From Flavobacterium psychrophilum (lineage in GTDB: Bacteria > Bacteroidota > Bacteroidia > Flavobacteriales > Flavobacteriaceae), in assembly GCA_945905915.1 (NCBI GenBank), contig CAMDQL010000001.1:1-64000 (forward strand): 64,000 nucleotides of DNA. Reading direction: 5' to 3'. Below, in pieces: positions 46,873 through 55,167 of this stretch (the first letter of the stretch is position 1; every line of letters starts with the position of its first letter). The notes below the pieces were generated by a model. The model was not told where the DNA came from. It ran no database searches and worked only from the letters and a program-made list of their open reading frames with translations. Made by a program: the position numbers and the translations under genes.

Positions 46873-47317
46873 TTAAATTACCCATAACTTCTTCAGCTAA
46901 ATCTGCAAAATCATCGGTAGCGTTTTCAATTGCATTTTCATACTTGTCTTTATCCCAAATTTCAATAATGTTGATAGCAGAATTCAATACGATGTCTTTT
47001 TCAATGGTTGCAAAAACAACTAAGTCTTTCGGAATCAAAAGGCGTCCCGTTGTATCAATGTCCACCATTTTAACTCCAGCTGTAAATCGTCTTATAAAAT
47101 CGTTATTCTTCTTTATAAAACGATTCAATTTATTGATTTTCAACATCATCTTATTCCACTCACTCATTGGAAACAACTCTAAACATGGCTGAAAAACAGA
47201 TCGCTTCAATACAAATCCTTCCTCCAAAGAACCCAATTGCTTCTTTAGGGAAGTTGGCAACATCAAACGCCCTTTAGCGTCAACCTTGCATTCGTATGTT
47301 CCAATTAATGTTTTCAA
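46847..47317 (-). CDS. mraZ: Transcriptional regulator MraZ
   Basis: MraZ is a DNA-binding protein that represses its own dcw operon and binds direct repeats upstream of mraZ. Two AbrB-like halves are seen: YECKVDAKGRLMLPTSLKKQL (about 8-28) and VDIDTTGRLLIPKDLVVFA (about 85-105). At 156 aa it is a normal MraZ. It is the first gene of the 16-kb cluster and overlaps rsmH by 26 bases. The putative operator lies 40-65 bases upstream of its ATG. Confidence 0.97.
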   Translation of the reverse strand: MKTLIGTYECKVDAKGRLMLPTSLKKQLGSLEEGFVLKRSVFQPCLELFPMSEWNKMMLKINKLNRFIKKNNDFIRRFTAGVKMVDIDTTGRLLIPKDLVVFATIEKDIVLNSAINIIEIWDKDKYENAIENATDDFADLAEEVMGNLNDDEDGIS

Positions 47318-47339
47318 TTCTTTTCTATTTGAATAAGGA

Positions 47340-47347
47340 CAAATTTA
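47340..47347 (-). promoter_or_regulatory. -7 box of the mraZ (dcw) promoter
   Basis: The minus strand reads TAAATTTG, a perfect TAnnTTTG, 22 bases before the mraZ ATG. A TTTTG that could serve as -33 element lies inside the MraZ repeats (near 47372-47376), with a rather long spacing of 24. Confidence 0.55.
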
Positions 47348-47356
47348 GAAAAAAAT

Positions 47357-47382
47357 TACCACTTTTTACCACAAAATACCAC
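47357..47382 (-). promoter_or_regulatory. Probable MraZ operator: three 10-bp direct repeats
   Basis: TACCAC occurs at 47357-47362, 47367-47372 and 47377-47382, exactly 10 bases apart; the coding strand reads GTGGTA three times with four-base spacers. Known MraZ boxes are direct repeats with 10-bp period containing TGGG (E. coli) or AAAGTGG-like words (mycoplasmas), so the arrangement fits. They lie just upstream of the TAAATTTG box, where binding would block the polymerase. Confidence 0.75.
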
Positions 47383-47610
47383 TTTGTTAATAAGTTTTTA
47401 GATATTAAAACTAAAAAAACCACTTCTGATATAGTTGTAATAATTAAAACTTGATAAATGGAAGAATTTAAATGCTTTTAAAAAAATAAATCATCGCAAA
47501 ATAAATTAGTTAATAATTGTTTTAAAATTGTTGATAACTAACAAATTATACTCAAACACCACCAATTTTTAATGCCCTAATTTTTTTCTTTTGTTTCCGC
47601 AATAAAATAG

Positions 47611-47618
47611 TATATTTG
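47611..47618 (+). promoter_or_regulatory. -7 box of the hydrolase promoter
   Basis: TATATTTG matches TAnnTTTG. A TTTTG at 47589-47593 lies 17 bases upstream as a possible -33 element. The ATG is at 47653. Confidence 0.6.
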
Positions 47619-47652
47619 TCGAATAGGACAACCAACACTTTAAGTGGTATTT

Positions 47653-48408
47653 ATGTTAAAAAAAGAAAAAAAATATACCTATTTTGAAGCCGGAGAAGGA
47701 ACCCCAATCCTGATTTTGCATGGATTAATGGGCGGACTGAGTAATTTTGAAGGTGTAGCCCAATTTTTCCCATCAAAAGGGTATAAAGTTGTGATCCCCG
47801 AATTACCTATCTACACACAAAACATTTTAAAAACAAACGTAAAAGCTTTTTCAAGATTTGTTAAAGATTTTATCATTCATAAAGGTTTTGATAAAGTAAT
47901 TCTTGTTGGAAATTCCTTAGGTGGCCACATCGGTTTATACCATACAAAGATGTATCCTAATCTTGTAAAAGCATTAGTAATTACTGGAAGTTCTGGCTTG
48001 TATGAAAGCGGAATGGGCGAAAGCTATCCGAAAAGAGGCGACTATGAATACATCAAAAAGAAAGCAGAAGACGTTTTCTATGATCCAAAAATTGCTACCA
48101 AAGAAATTGTAGATGAAGTTTTTGCAACGGTTAATGATCGAATTAAATTGATTAAAACTTTAACCATTGCTAAAAGTGCCATCCGTCATAACATGGCTAA
48201 AGATTTACCTAAAATGACTACGCCAACGTGTATTATTTGGGGAAAAGATGATAAAGTAACTCCTCCAAATGTGGCTGAAGAATTCAATAAATTGTTACCC
48301 AATTCAGAGTTGTTTTGGATCGACAAATGTGGTCATGCTGCTATGATGGAACATCCAGATGCCTTCAATGAAATTTTATTGAATTGGTTGCAAAAGAATA
48401 AATTATAA
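47653..48408 (+). CDS. Alpha/beta hydrolase
   Basis: A 251-residue alpha/beta hydrolase fold enzyme of unknown substrate. The oxyanion region is LILHGLMGGLSNF, the nucleophile elbow is LVGNSLGGH (Ser), the acid is in IWGKDDKVTPP (Asp) and the base in DKCGHAAMMEHPDAF (His), so the triad is intact. No signal peptide is seen. The frame extends to a GTG at 47644, but the ATG at 47653 is preferred. It stands with engB, 38 bases before it, and the pair may be co-transcribed. Confidence 0.88.
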   Translation: MLKKEKKYTYFEAGEGTPILILHGLMGGLSNFEGVAQFFPSKGYKVVIPELPIYTQNILKTNVKAFSRFVKDFIIHKGFDKVILVGNSLGGHIGLYHTKMYPNLVKALVITGSSGLYESGMGESYPKRGDYEYIKKKAEDVFYDPKIATKEIVDEVFATVNDRIKLIKTLTIAKSAIRHNMAKDLPKMTTPTCIIWGKDDKVTPPNVAEEFNKLLPNSELFWIDKCGHAAMMEHPDAFNEILLNWLQKNKL

Positions 48409-48446
48409 CTATTCCCCTTAAATGGGGAATTTTAGTATAAAATTAC

Positions 48447-49067
48447 ATGAAAATTAATACCGCCGAATTCATTATTAGTAATTCTGAAGTAGATAAATGT
48501 CCGAAAGAACGTTTGCCTGAATATGCCTTTATTGGTCGTTCAAACGTAGGGAAATCTTCCTTGATTAATATGTTGACCAATCATAAAAACTTGGCAAAAA
48601 CCTCATCAAAACCAGGAAAAACTCAGTTAATTAATCATTTTAAAATCAATAGTAATTGGTTTTTAGTCGATTTGCCGGGTTATGGTTATGCACGGGTTTC
48701 TAAAAAAACAAAAGCCGTTTTTCAACAATTCATCATGGATTATTTCGAACATAGAGAACAACTAGTTTGTGCCTTTGTATTGATTGACATTCGATTGGAA
48801 GCGCAAAAAATTGATTTAGAATTCTTAGAATATCTAGGAGAAAGCGAAATTCCGTTTGCAATTGTGTTTACTAAATCTGATAAATTAGGAAAAAACAAAG
48901 TGAATAATCATGTGGAAGCTTATAAAAAACAATTATTAGCTGGTGACTGGGCAGAAATGCCGCCATATTTTGTAACGTCTTCCCTAGAAGCTATTGGCCG
49001 TGAAGGAATTTTAGAATACATCAATCAAATTAATGAAGATGTTTTTAAAGATAATGGATTTGTTTAA
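48447..49067 (+). CDS. engB: Ribosome biogenesis GTPase EngB (YsxC/YihA)
   Basis: EngB is an essential small GTPase needed for large-subunit assembly. The five G motifs are present: GRSNVGKSSLINML (G1), SSKPGKTQLIN (G2 with the T of KPGKT), VDLPGYGYARVSK (G3), FTKSDKLG (G4) and TSSLEAIGREGI (G5). At 206 aa it is typical. It is followed by a bidirectional terminator shared with gldC. Confidence 0.97.
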   Translation: MKINTAEFIISNSEVDKCPKERLPEYAFIGRSNVGKSSLINMLTNHKNLAKTSSKPGKTQLINHFKINSNWFLVDLPGYGYARVSKKTKAVFQQFIMDYFEHREQLVCAFVLIDIRLEAQKIDLEFLEYLGESEIPFAIVFTKSDKLGKNKVNNHVEAYKKQLLAGDWAEMPPYFVTSSLEAIGREGILEYINQINEDVFKDNGFV

Positions 49068-49068
49068 T

Positions 49069-49100
49069 AAAAAAGAGTCGCTATTTGCGACTCTTTTTTT
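49069..49100. terminator. Bidirectional terminator between engB and gldC
   Basis: AAAAAGAGTCGC-TATTT-GCGACTCTTTTTTT is a seven-pair stem (GAGTCGC) with A and T flanks extending the pairing. It serves both converging genes. Confidence 0.92.
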
Positions 49101-49425
49101 ATGCTTTCAATTCTAATTTTTCAGCGAAGTAATCACAAAAATCACGCATAGTATCCGACATTTTTTCATCGGCGGTTGCACTTTGAAATGTATCCGCCAT
49201 AGCAACTAAGGTTTGGTGAAAAAATTGCTTCATTTCGTCTACCGGCATATCTTTAGTCCATAAATCAATACGAAGGGTTTCTTTTGCTTTACTATCCCAA
49301 ACCGACAGCATTAATGCTTTTGCCTCTTCTTGCTCCACACCGCCATCTTGTGCCGTCCACAATAATTTTTCGGGCACATTATTTTCATCTAAACCTACGG
49401 TAATTTTTATATCTGATTTTTTCAT
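49099..49425 (-). CDS. gldC: Gliding motility protein GldC
   Basis: GldC is a small cytoplasmic protein required for normal gliding in Flavobacterium, of unknown mechanism. The 108-residue sequence starts MKKSDIKITVGLDENNVPEKLLWTAQDGG and has WDSKAKETLRIDLWTKDMPVDEMKQFFHQTL, the known family pattern. The frame extends upstream to 49482 into gldB, but the ATG at 49425 is the family start and follows the gldB stop by 7 bases. Co-transcription with gldB is expected. Confidence 0.95.
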   Translation of the reverse strand: MKKSDIKITVGLDENNVPEKLLWTAQDGGVEQEEAKALMLSVWDSKAKETLRIDLWTKDMPVDEMKQFFHQTLVAMADTFQSATADEKMSDTMRDFCDYFAEKLELKA

Positions 49426-49432
49426 TATTCTA

Positions 49433-50395
49433 TTATTGTTTCTTTGGTTTGTACTTCGAATTCTCAAAAATAGTTTTGGCATCCATTGCCATTAATTGTT
49501 CCAAAGTTACCTCATCATTATTTTCCATGTAACTTCTTACAATTTGCCAACCCAACCATTGCCCCACTCGACCAGGTGTTTGATTGTCAATTTCTAAATA
49601 AAATTTTGAAAACGGTGCCGGTTGAATAAAACGCTGTTCGTTTTTTGAATTTGCATCAAACAATAATTTATTTTCTACCAAATTACTCCACATGTAATAT
49701 TCATTTTCTTGGCAAAATTTAAGTTGTAATTCGGTATACCCAATTTTATTTGCATCGGAATATTCTGGAATTAATTTGTCTTTTATGTACAATTCTTTTC
49801 CATAATATATCATAGCCGAAAGCAGCGTTCTGTCTTGAGGTGTGGCTATTTTCCCATAACAAAAACTCGATACTAAATTAGGAACGATTTGATTTTCTTC
49901 TAATTCAATTTTCTTATATTCGGGAAAATCTACATAAAATTTATGCTCTTTACCTAGATAACAGTCTAATGATATCAAGGCAAGCGTGTCTACATAAAAA
50001 ACTTTACCCTCCATATCTACTTCATTTATTAAAGTAATTACACGAGGTGTTTTATATTTTGGGAAATAATACTGCACATGAGCAAATAAATTTTCAAGAT
50101 CACTTTCCACTTTTCCAAGGGTAGGATATTTAACTTGAACCTCTTTATATAATTCCTTTAATAACGGATTATTCATCTTGTTTATCCATACTGAATCGGG
50201 ATTTCCAGCTGGAAAAAAGAACGGATATTTTGACTTAATTTGGTTCAATTCGTTTGGCTTAGATCCATAGAAAACTTGATCAAATCGCTCTACTTTAAAT
50301 GTGACCGGAATTTGAGCAACTGCTTCTTCAATTTTACTTTCTTCCTTACATGAAAATAAAGAAACTATAATTAGTGCAAATATTAATTGCTTCAT
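49433..50395 (-). CDS. gldB: Gliding motility lipoprotein GldB
   Basis: GldB is a lipoprotein essential for gliding in F. johnsoniae. The lipobox is SLFSC with Cys16. The mature protein has the family blocks VERFDQVFYGSKPNELNQIKSKYPFFFP, IRVI-like TPRVITLINEVDMEGKVFYVDTLALISLDCYLG, and the C-terminal NQTPGRVGQWLGWQIVRSYMENNDEVTLEQLMA. Its length of 320 aa is normal. The gldB-gldC order followed by divergent nadE is the arrangement known from Flavobacterium. Confidence 0.95.
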   Translation of the reverse strand: MKQLIFALIIVSLFSCKEESKIEEAVAQIPVTFKVERFDQVFYGSKPNELNQIKSKYPFFFPAGNPDSVWINKMNNPLLKELYKEVQVKYPTLGKVESDLENLFAHVQYYFPKYKTPRVITLINEVDMEGKVFYVDTLALISLDCYLGKEHKFYVDFPEYKKIELEENQIVPNLVSSFCYGKIATPQDRTLLSAMIYYGKELYIKDKLIPEYSDANKIGYTELQLKFCQENEYYMWSNLVENKLLFDANSKNEQRFIQPAPFSKFYLEIDNQTPGRVGQWLGWQIVRSYMENNDEVTLEQLMAMDAKTIFENSKYKPKKQ

Positions 50396-50436
50396 AAGGC
50401 GTATTTTTATAATTTTATAAAATATTAATTCGGTTA

Positions 50437-50444
50437 CAAATATA
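50437..50444 (-). promoter_or_regulatory. Possible -7 box for gldB
   Basis: The minus strand reads TATATTTG, a match to TAnnTTTG, 41 bases before the gldB ATG. A TTG (CAA at 50459-50461) lies only 14 bases away, shorter than usual. Confidence 0.45.
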
Positions 50445-50475
50445 CAGTTATCGACTTACAAATTTTCATAAAAAA

Positions 50476-51282
50476 ATGACAAATTCTACTCCTTTTCAAG
50501 CAGAAAAAATTAATGAATTCATTGTAAAATGGCTGTATGATTATGCTATAAACGCAAAAGTAAAGGGTTTTGTTGTTGGCATCTCGGGAGGAATTGATAG
50601 TGCACTAACTTCAACTTTGTGTGCGCAAACGGGTTTACCAACGCTTTGTATTGAAATGCCAATACATCAAGCGGAAAGTCATGTCAATAGAGCAAACGAA
50701 CATATTGCCCAATTAAAAAGTAGGTTTCCAAATGTATTAAGTGAACGTGCCGATTTAACACCAGTATTCGAACAATTTAAAGCGCAAGTTACAGCATCGG
50801 ATAATGAAACGACACTTGCTTTATCACTAGCTAATACTCGTGCCAGATTGCGCATGACTACTTTATACTATTTTGCTGGATTACACGGGTTTTTAGTCGC
50901 CGGAACTGGAAATAAAGTAGAAGATTTTGGTGTAGGTTTCTTTACAAAATATGGCGATGGCGGGGTAGATATTAGCCCAATTGCCGATTTAATGAAAAGC
51001 GAAGTTAGACTATTAGCTGCTTATGTAAAAGTTCCTCAAAGTATTTTAGATGCCAAACCAACTGATGGATTATTTGGTGATGATCGTAGTGATGAAGACC
51101 AAATAGGCGCTAATTATGATGAATTAGAATGGGCTATGAACCAAATGGAATTAGGGAAAAAAGCAACTGATTTTTCAGGACGAGAAGCGCATGTTTTTAC
51201 CCTTTATGAACGACTTCATTTGATCAACCAACATAAAATGCAACCCATACCTGTTTGTGCTATTCCTGAGGGTTTAAAATAA
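50476..51282 (+). CDS. nadE: NAD+ synthase, ammonia-dependent
   Basis: NadE makes NAD+ from deamido-NAD+ with ATP and ammonia. The ATP pyrophosphatase motif is GISGGIDSALTSTL (SGGIDSA). Further conserved parts are ARLRMTTLYYFAG, VAGTGNKVEDFGVGFFTKYGDGGVDISPIADLMKSEVR and PTDGLFGDDRSDEDQIGANYDELEWAM. There is no glutaminase domain, so ammonia is the nitrogen source. It is divergent from gldB. Confidence 0.96.
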   Translation: MTNSTPFQAEKINEFIVKWLYDYAINAKVKGFVVGISGGIDSALTSTLCAQTGLPTLCIEMPIHQAESHVNRANEHIAQLKSRFPNVLSERADLTPVFEQFKAQVTASDNETTLALSLANTRARLRMTTLYYFAGLHGFLVAGTGNKVEDFGVGFFTKYGDGGVDISPIADLMKSEVRLLAAYVKVPQSILDAKPTDGLFGDDRSDEDQIGANYDELEWAMNQMELGKKATDFSGREAHVFTLYERLHLINQHKMQPIPVCAIPEGLK

Positions 51283-51362
51283 TTATCATCCTAATTAACA
51301 GCTAATTACATATTATTGATTAACTTTGAATATGTTAGTTTTAGTACTGTAATTTTTTAGTT

Positions 51363-51971
51363 ATGATAAAAGTGTGTATTGCAGACAGCGCTCCCGTTAT
51401 TTCCTATGGGATATGTTCCTATTTTAAGAATCATTCCAAAATAAATTGTGTAGCCGAGGCAAATAATATTGAACACCTTTTAAATGTGCTCAACATACAA
51501 GAAGTAGATTTACTTTTATTAGATATGGAATTAAATGGCTTATCCAGTTTAAGAGACATTAAAAGTTTAATACAAGATTATCCCAAACTTAAAATCATCA
51601 TATTTACGCTAGTTGCCGAAAAAGTATATGCTCAAGCTACTTTAAAAATGGGTGTTGCTGCTTATTTACATAAAACAGCCGAATTAACTTTAGTAGAAGA
51701 TACAATAGAAAGCGTTATGCAAAACGCTACTATATCAAAGAAAAAAAGTAGTTCTAATAAAAAAATGGAACGCCTATTTAAAAAAGTATCAAATAGAGAA
51801 ATTGAGGTGCTTCGGTATTTGAATAATGGAAAAAAGAATAAAGAAATAGCGCAAATTTTAGGCATTGATGAAAAAACAATTAGCACTTACAAATTAAGAT
51901 TGTTATCAAAATTAAACGTCACCAACTTAGTTGACTTACTGAAAAAAGCGAAAGATTTGGAAATTATTTAA
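51363..51971 (+). CDS. LuxR-type response regulator
   Basis: A 202-residue response regulator with an N-terminal receiver domain (Asp54 in LLLLDMELNG is the likely phosphate site; LHKTAELT is near the conserved Lys) and a C-terminal LuxR/FixJ helix-turn-helix (SNREIEVLRYLNNGKKNKEIAQILGIDEKTISTYKLRLLSKLNVTN). It probably controls transcription in response to an unlinked histidine kinase. It converges on dnaG and overlaps its stop by four bases. Confidence 0.93.
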   Translation: MIKVCIADSAPVISYGICSYFKNHSKINCVAEANNIEHLLNVLNIQEVDLLLLDMELNGLSSLRDIKSLIQDYPKLKIIIFTLVAEKVYAQATLKMGVAAYLHKTAELTLVEDTIESVMQNATISKKKSSSNKKMERLFKKVSNREIEVLRYLNNGKKNKEIAQILGIDEKTISTYKLRLLSKLNVTNLVDLLKKAKDLEII

Positions 51972-54007
51972 TGATAGCGAGATAAAACCCTACCTAGACT
52001 TTTTGAAAAAACATGCGTAAGCCCTAAATAGGCCATTACCATTTCTAGCGATTCTTTATTGTCTTGTTCCTCTTCGGTTGATAAATTATTTTTTAATTCA
52101 TCAATAATGTTGTTTACTAAGTACCAACGCAAAGTAATGATGGTTTCGGTTACATATTGTCCGATGGTTGCTTCTTTTTGTTTGACGTAAATTTGCTGCA
52201 CTTCCCAATTGTGTAATACTTCTCGCTCTTCGTTCATTAATATTGACGTTACTTCCTGAGATAATTCTTCTGGTAAATGCATTAAATATTTATCCAATTC
52301 AAACACTTCGTTCTCGTTGAAAAAAGTAATCAAATGATTATAAATTGCCTTAAATATGGGGTTAGCTAGTTCTATTTCGTCTTCTTGCAAACTCAAATAA
52401 ACGCGCTCAAATACTTTATAATTCTTTTTCTCAGCAACATCAGTATATTCGCCCTTTTCATTTTCTATCAAAATACTGTCTTCAAATTCGACTTCTTTGG
52501 ATCCATAGAACAACAGAATCTGAATAATTTTATGTTCTAATTCATATTGAATATCAACTTTAGCAATTGACTCAGCACTTTCATTTTTAACAACATCAAA
52601 AGCTTTTTGACCCGAAGCTTCGGAATTTTTATATTGTTTATTGGCTTCCGATAAGTCTTTTTTGACTAATTGCGCCAAAGTATTAAAAAGCACATCTTCG
52701 GAAATGTCCATAATCCGAGAACATTCCTTTATATATACTTCCCTTTTAATTCGATCTGGAATTTTAGAAATACTTATGACCATATCCCGAATCAAATCGG
52801 CCTTTTTTATCGGATCATTCTTAGCTTCTTGCATTAATAAAGATGCCTTGAACTGAATGAAATCTTTGGCATTTTCTTCAAAATACAATAACAAATCTTC
52901 ATACGATGTTTTTCGGGCAAAACTATCTGGGTCATCGCCATCTGGAAACGTACATACTTTTACGTTCATTCCGGCTTCCAGAATTAAATCTATTCCACGA
53001 ATCGAAGCACGAAGTCCGGCAGCGTCACCATCAAAAAGCACGGTTATATTTGGCGTTAAGCGATTAATCAACCGTATTTGATCTGGTGTTAAAGCCGTTC
53101 CAGAAGAAGCTACGACATTTTCAATTCCGGCTTGATTCATTTGAATGACATCAGTATATCCTTCAACTAAATAACAATTATTTAGCTTTGCGATGGATTG
53201 CTTCGCATGAAAAATTCCGTACAACACTTTACTCTTGTGGTAAATATCACTTTCGGGCGAATTGAGGTATTTTGCCGCTTTTTTATCATTGGTCAAAATA
53301 CGACCTCCAAAACCCAACACGCGACCGCTCATGCTTTGAATAGGAAACATCACACGACCTTTAAAACGATCAAATTGTTTATCTTCCTTAACAATCGTAA
53401 GTCCGGTTTTGTCTAAATACTCTAATTTATACCCTTTACCCAGTGCTTCTTTGGTAAAAGCATCCCAAGTTTCTGGCGAATAGCCTAAGCCAAATTTCTT
53501 AATGGTTTCGGAAGTAAAACCTCGTTCTTTAAAATAGGATAATCCGATAGCTTTTCCTTCTTCGGTTTCTAATAACGTGTGATGAAAATATTTCTGTGCA
53601 AATTCAGAGACCAAATACATACTTTCCTTTTCATTAGCCTGCGCTACATCCTCATCAGTTTGAACGGTTTCTTCAATTTCAATATTATATTTTACGGCTA
53701 AATATCTGATAGCTTCGGGATATGTAAAATGCTCGTGTTCCATTAAAAAGGTCACTGCATTTCCTCCTTTTCCCGACGAAAAATCTTTCCAAATTTGCTT
53801 CACAGGCGACACCATAAACGAAGGCGACTTTTCGTTCACAAACGGAGACAAACCTTTCAAGTTACTTCCTGCGCGTTTGAGTTGGACAAAATCACCAATA
53901 ACCTCCTCAACTCGGGCGGTTTCAAATACTTTTTCTATGGTGTCTTTTGAGATCAAACTATATTTTTTAGATTTTCGGATTTTCAGATAATGGAAAAACG
54001 AATTCAA
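51968..54007 (-). CDS. dnaG: DNA primase DnaG with degenerate zinc domain
   Basis: DnaG makes RNA primers for replication. The Toprim catalytic core is seen (YLVEGYTDVIQMNQAGIENVVASSGTALTPDQ, TVLFDGDAAGLRAS, PDGDDPDSFA). The N-terminal CHC2 zinc-binding fold keeps its shape (KGLSPFVNEKSPSFMVSPVKQIWKDFSSGKGGNAVTFL) but all ligands are changed: Ser54, Val57, Asp75 and Ser78 replace Cys, His, Cys and Cys. The C-terminal DnaB-binding region is present but diverged. The ATG at 54007 adds 17 residues before ISKDTIEKVFETARVEEV; a TTG at 53956 is at the position where relatives start (MIS). The start is therefore uncertain. Confidence 0.95.
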   Translation of the reverse strand: MNSFFHYLKIRKSKKYSLISKDTIEKVFETARVEEVIGDFVQLKRAGSNLKGLSPFVNEKSPSFMVSPVKQIWKDFSSGKGGNAVTFLMEHEHFTYPEAIRYLAVKYNIEIEETVQTDEDVAQANEKESMYLVSEFAQKYFHHTLLETEEGKAIGLSYFKERGFTSETIKKFGLGYSPETWDAFTKEALGKGYKLEYLDKTGLTIVKEDKQFDRFKGRVMFPIQSMSGRVLGFGGRILTNDKKAAKYLNSPESDIYHKSKVLYGIFHAKQSIAKLNNCYLVEGYTDVIQMNQAGIENVVASSGTALTPDQIRLINRLTPNITVLFDGDAAGLRASIRGIDLILEAGMNVKVCTFPDGDDPDSFARKTSYEDLLLYFEENAKDFIQFKASLLMQEAKNDPIKKADLIRDMVISISKIPDRIKREVYIKECSRIMDISEDVLFNTLAQLVKKDLSEANKQYKNSEASGQKAFDVVKNESAESIAKVDIQYELEHKIIQILLFYGSKEVEFEDSILIENEKGEYTDVAEKKNYKVFERVYLSLQEDEIELANPIFKAIYNHLITFFNENEVFELDKYLMHLPEELSQEVTSILMNEEREVLHNWEVQQIYVKQKEATIGQYVTETIITLRWYLVNNIIDELKNNLSTEEEQDNKESLEMVMAYLGLTHVFSKSLGRVLSRYH

Positions 54008-54044
54008 AGTTACAAAGTTAATCCATAAAAAAACTTATAAAAAC

Positions 54045-54075
54045 AAAAAAGTACTTCATTGCTGAAGTACTTTTT
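54045..54075 (-). terminator. Terminator hairpin next to dnaG
   Basis: GTACTTCA-TTGC-TGAAGTAC is a perfect eight-pair stem with A and T runs on both sides. It lies 31 bases after the stop of the beta-barrel fragment on the minus strand and so appears to be that gene's terminator. Confidence 0.85.
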
Positions 54076-54105
54076 CAAAACAGAGAACTTAACCTAACTC
54101 TTAAT

Positions 54106-54279
54106 TTAATTAAAATCAAAGCGTATACCTAATGAAACGTTGTTTTGATCTATATTATTGTGTTTGAACATTGGATTTAAGTCATATTTAACATATAGAC
54201 TTGTAGCCTTATAACCTACATAAGCACTTAAACCATAATTAAAATCTGAAACATTGAATTTAATTTTACAGTTGCGCTT
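54106..54279 (-). pseudogene. C-terminal fragment of an outer-membrane beta-barrel protein
   Basis: On the minus strand a 57-codon open stretch without a start reads NVSDFNYGLSAYVGYKATS, then LYVKYDLNPMF and QNNVSLGIRFDFN-stop. Alternating hydrophobic strands and a terminal GIRFDFN are typical of the last strands of Bacteroidetes porin-like barrels. An in-frame stop lies at 54280-54282, and the upstream three quarters of such a gene are absent, being replaced by the response regulator that ends at 54345. The gene's terminator is still present downstream. This is best seen as a truncated remnant. Confidence 0.7.
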
Positions 54280-54344
54280 TTATTGAATTATTACTTCTAT
54301 TTATATAGACGAGAACGAAGTAAAAAAGGTTGCATGAAAAGAAA

Positions 54345-55109
54345 TTAATTGGAGTTTCTTCTCTTAATATAACTTTTTGGTGAAATTTTAGTATATTCTT
54401 TAAAACTAATAGAAAAATAAGATAACGAATTAAAACCACAAGCATCGGCAAGTTGTTGCACGTTTGTTTCTCCTGCTTCAATCATTCGAATTGCATATTC
54501 AATTCTGAATTCTCTTACATAAGTAGTGGTATTCATTTGTTTATCTCTTCTGATTTTTTTATCTAACGCTGACTTACTAATAAATAGTTCAGTAGCCATT
54601 TTATCAATTGTAAGATTTGACTTAATATTACTTAAGATAATATCATTTAATCTTTCGAAGAAATTTTTATTTTTTAGTTTGATCGTCACTTTAGCAAATG
54701 GATCAATTGTATTTCTTTTTATTAAGGTATTCTTAAATTGAAGAAAGTTTTTTACTTTTAAAATAAGTTCTTGAATTTTAAACGGTTTATTGATAAAATC
54801 ATTAACGCCATTTTCAAGCTGCTTCAATTTCACTTCAAAAGTCATGTCAGCAGTTATGATCAAAAAAGGAATTTCATCATATTTTTTATGCTTTCTGATT
54901 TTTAGAAATAATTCTTCACCAGTCATGATTGGCATCATTAAATCACAAACGATGATATCTGGCATTTTTTGTTCAAGATAATGATACCCTTCTAACCCGT
55001 TTTGGCACCATTTAACTTCATAGCCATTAAATTCTAACAATTCAGTAACTGTTTGACCTAATGAAATATCATCTTCAATTAATAGTATTTTTGGAATTTT
55101 TGTCTTCAT
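54345..55109 (-). CDS. Response regulator with AraC-type DNA-binding domain
   Basis: The 254-residue protein has an N-terminal receiver domain (acid pair EDD at 12-14, phosphate-accepting Asp56 in VCDLMMP, and Lys in FINKPFK), a short linker, and a C-terminal AraC/XylS double helix-turn-helix (about 150-250, IDKMATELFISKSALDKKIRRDK and VQQLADACGFNSLSYFSISFKEYTKISPKSYIKRRN). It is divergent from a histidine kinase 181 bases away, and the two are probably a pair. Its regulated genes are unknown. Confidence 0.92.
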   Translation of the reverse strand: MKTKIPKILLIEDDISLGQTVTELLEFNGYEVKWCQNGLEGYHYLEQKMPDIIVCDLMMPIMTGEELFLKIRKHKKYDEIPFLIITADMTFEVKLKQLENGVNDFINKPFKIQELILKVKNFLQFKNTLIKRNTIDPFAKVTIKLKNKNFFERLNDIILSNIKSNLTIDKMATELFISKSALDKKIRRDKQMNTTTYVREFRIEYAIRMIEAGETNVQQLADACGFNSLSYFSISFKEYTKISPKSYIKRRNSN

Positions 55110-55167
55110 AATGTAAAAATAGTTTTTTATTTTTTAAATTATGTGTAATTTATTTTTATTTATTAAC

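Larger units (their letters stand above)
47318..47652. other. Regulatory spacer between mraZ and the hydrolase
   Basis: The 335-base spacer carries divergent promoters and no gene. Near mraZ are the TAAATTTG box and three TACCAC repeats. Near the hydrolase is TATATTTG. The middle (about 47400-47580) is AT-rich with runs such as AAATAAATTAGTTAATAATTG, and I see nothing else in it. Confidence 0.8.

Noticed and set aside
49426-49482. N-terminal extension of GldC
   Set aside because: The 19 extra residues overlap the gldB end in another frame and are absent from the family start at MKKSDIKITV.
54266-54481. 71-codon minus-strand open frame overlapping the end of the AraC regulator
   Set aside because: It runs in another frame of the regulator gene and its composition (Asn, Leu, Phe) fits a shadow; the barrel tail in the neighbouring frame is the meaningful signal.
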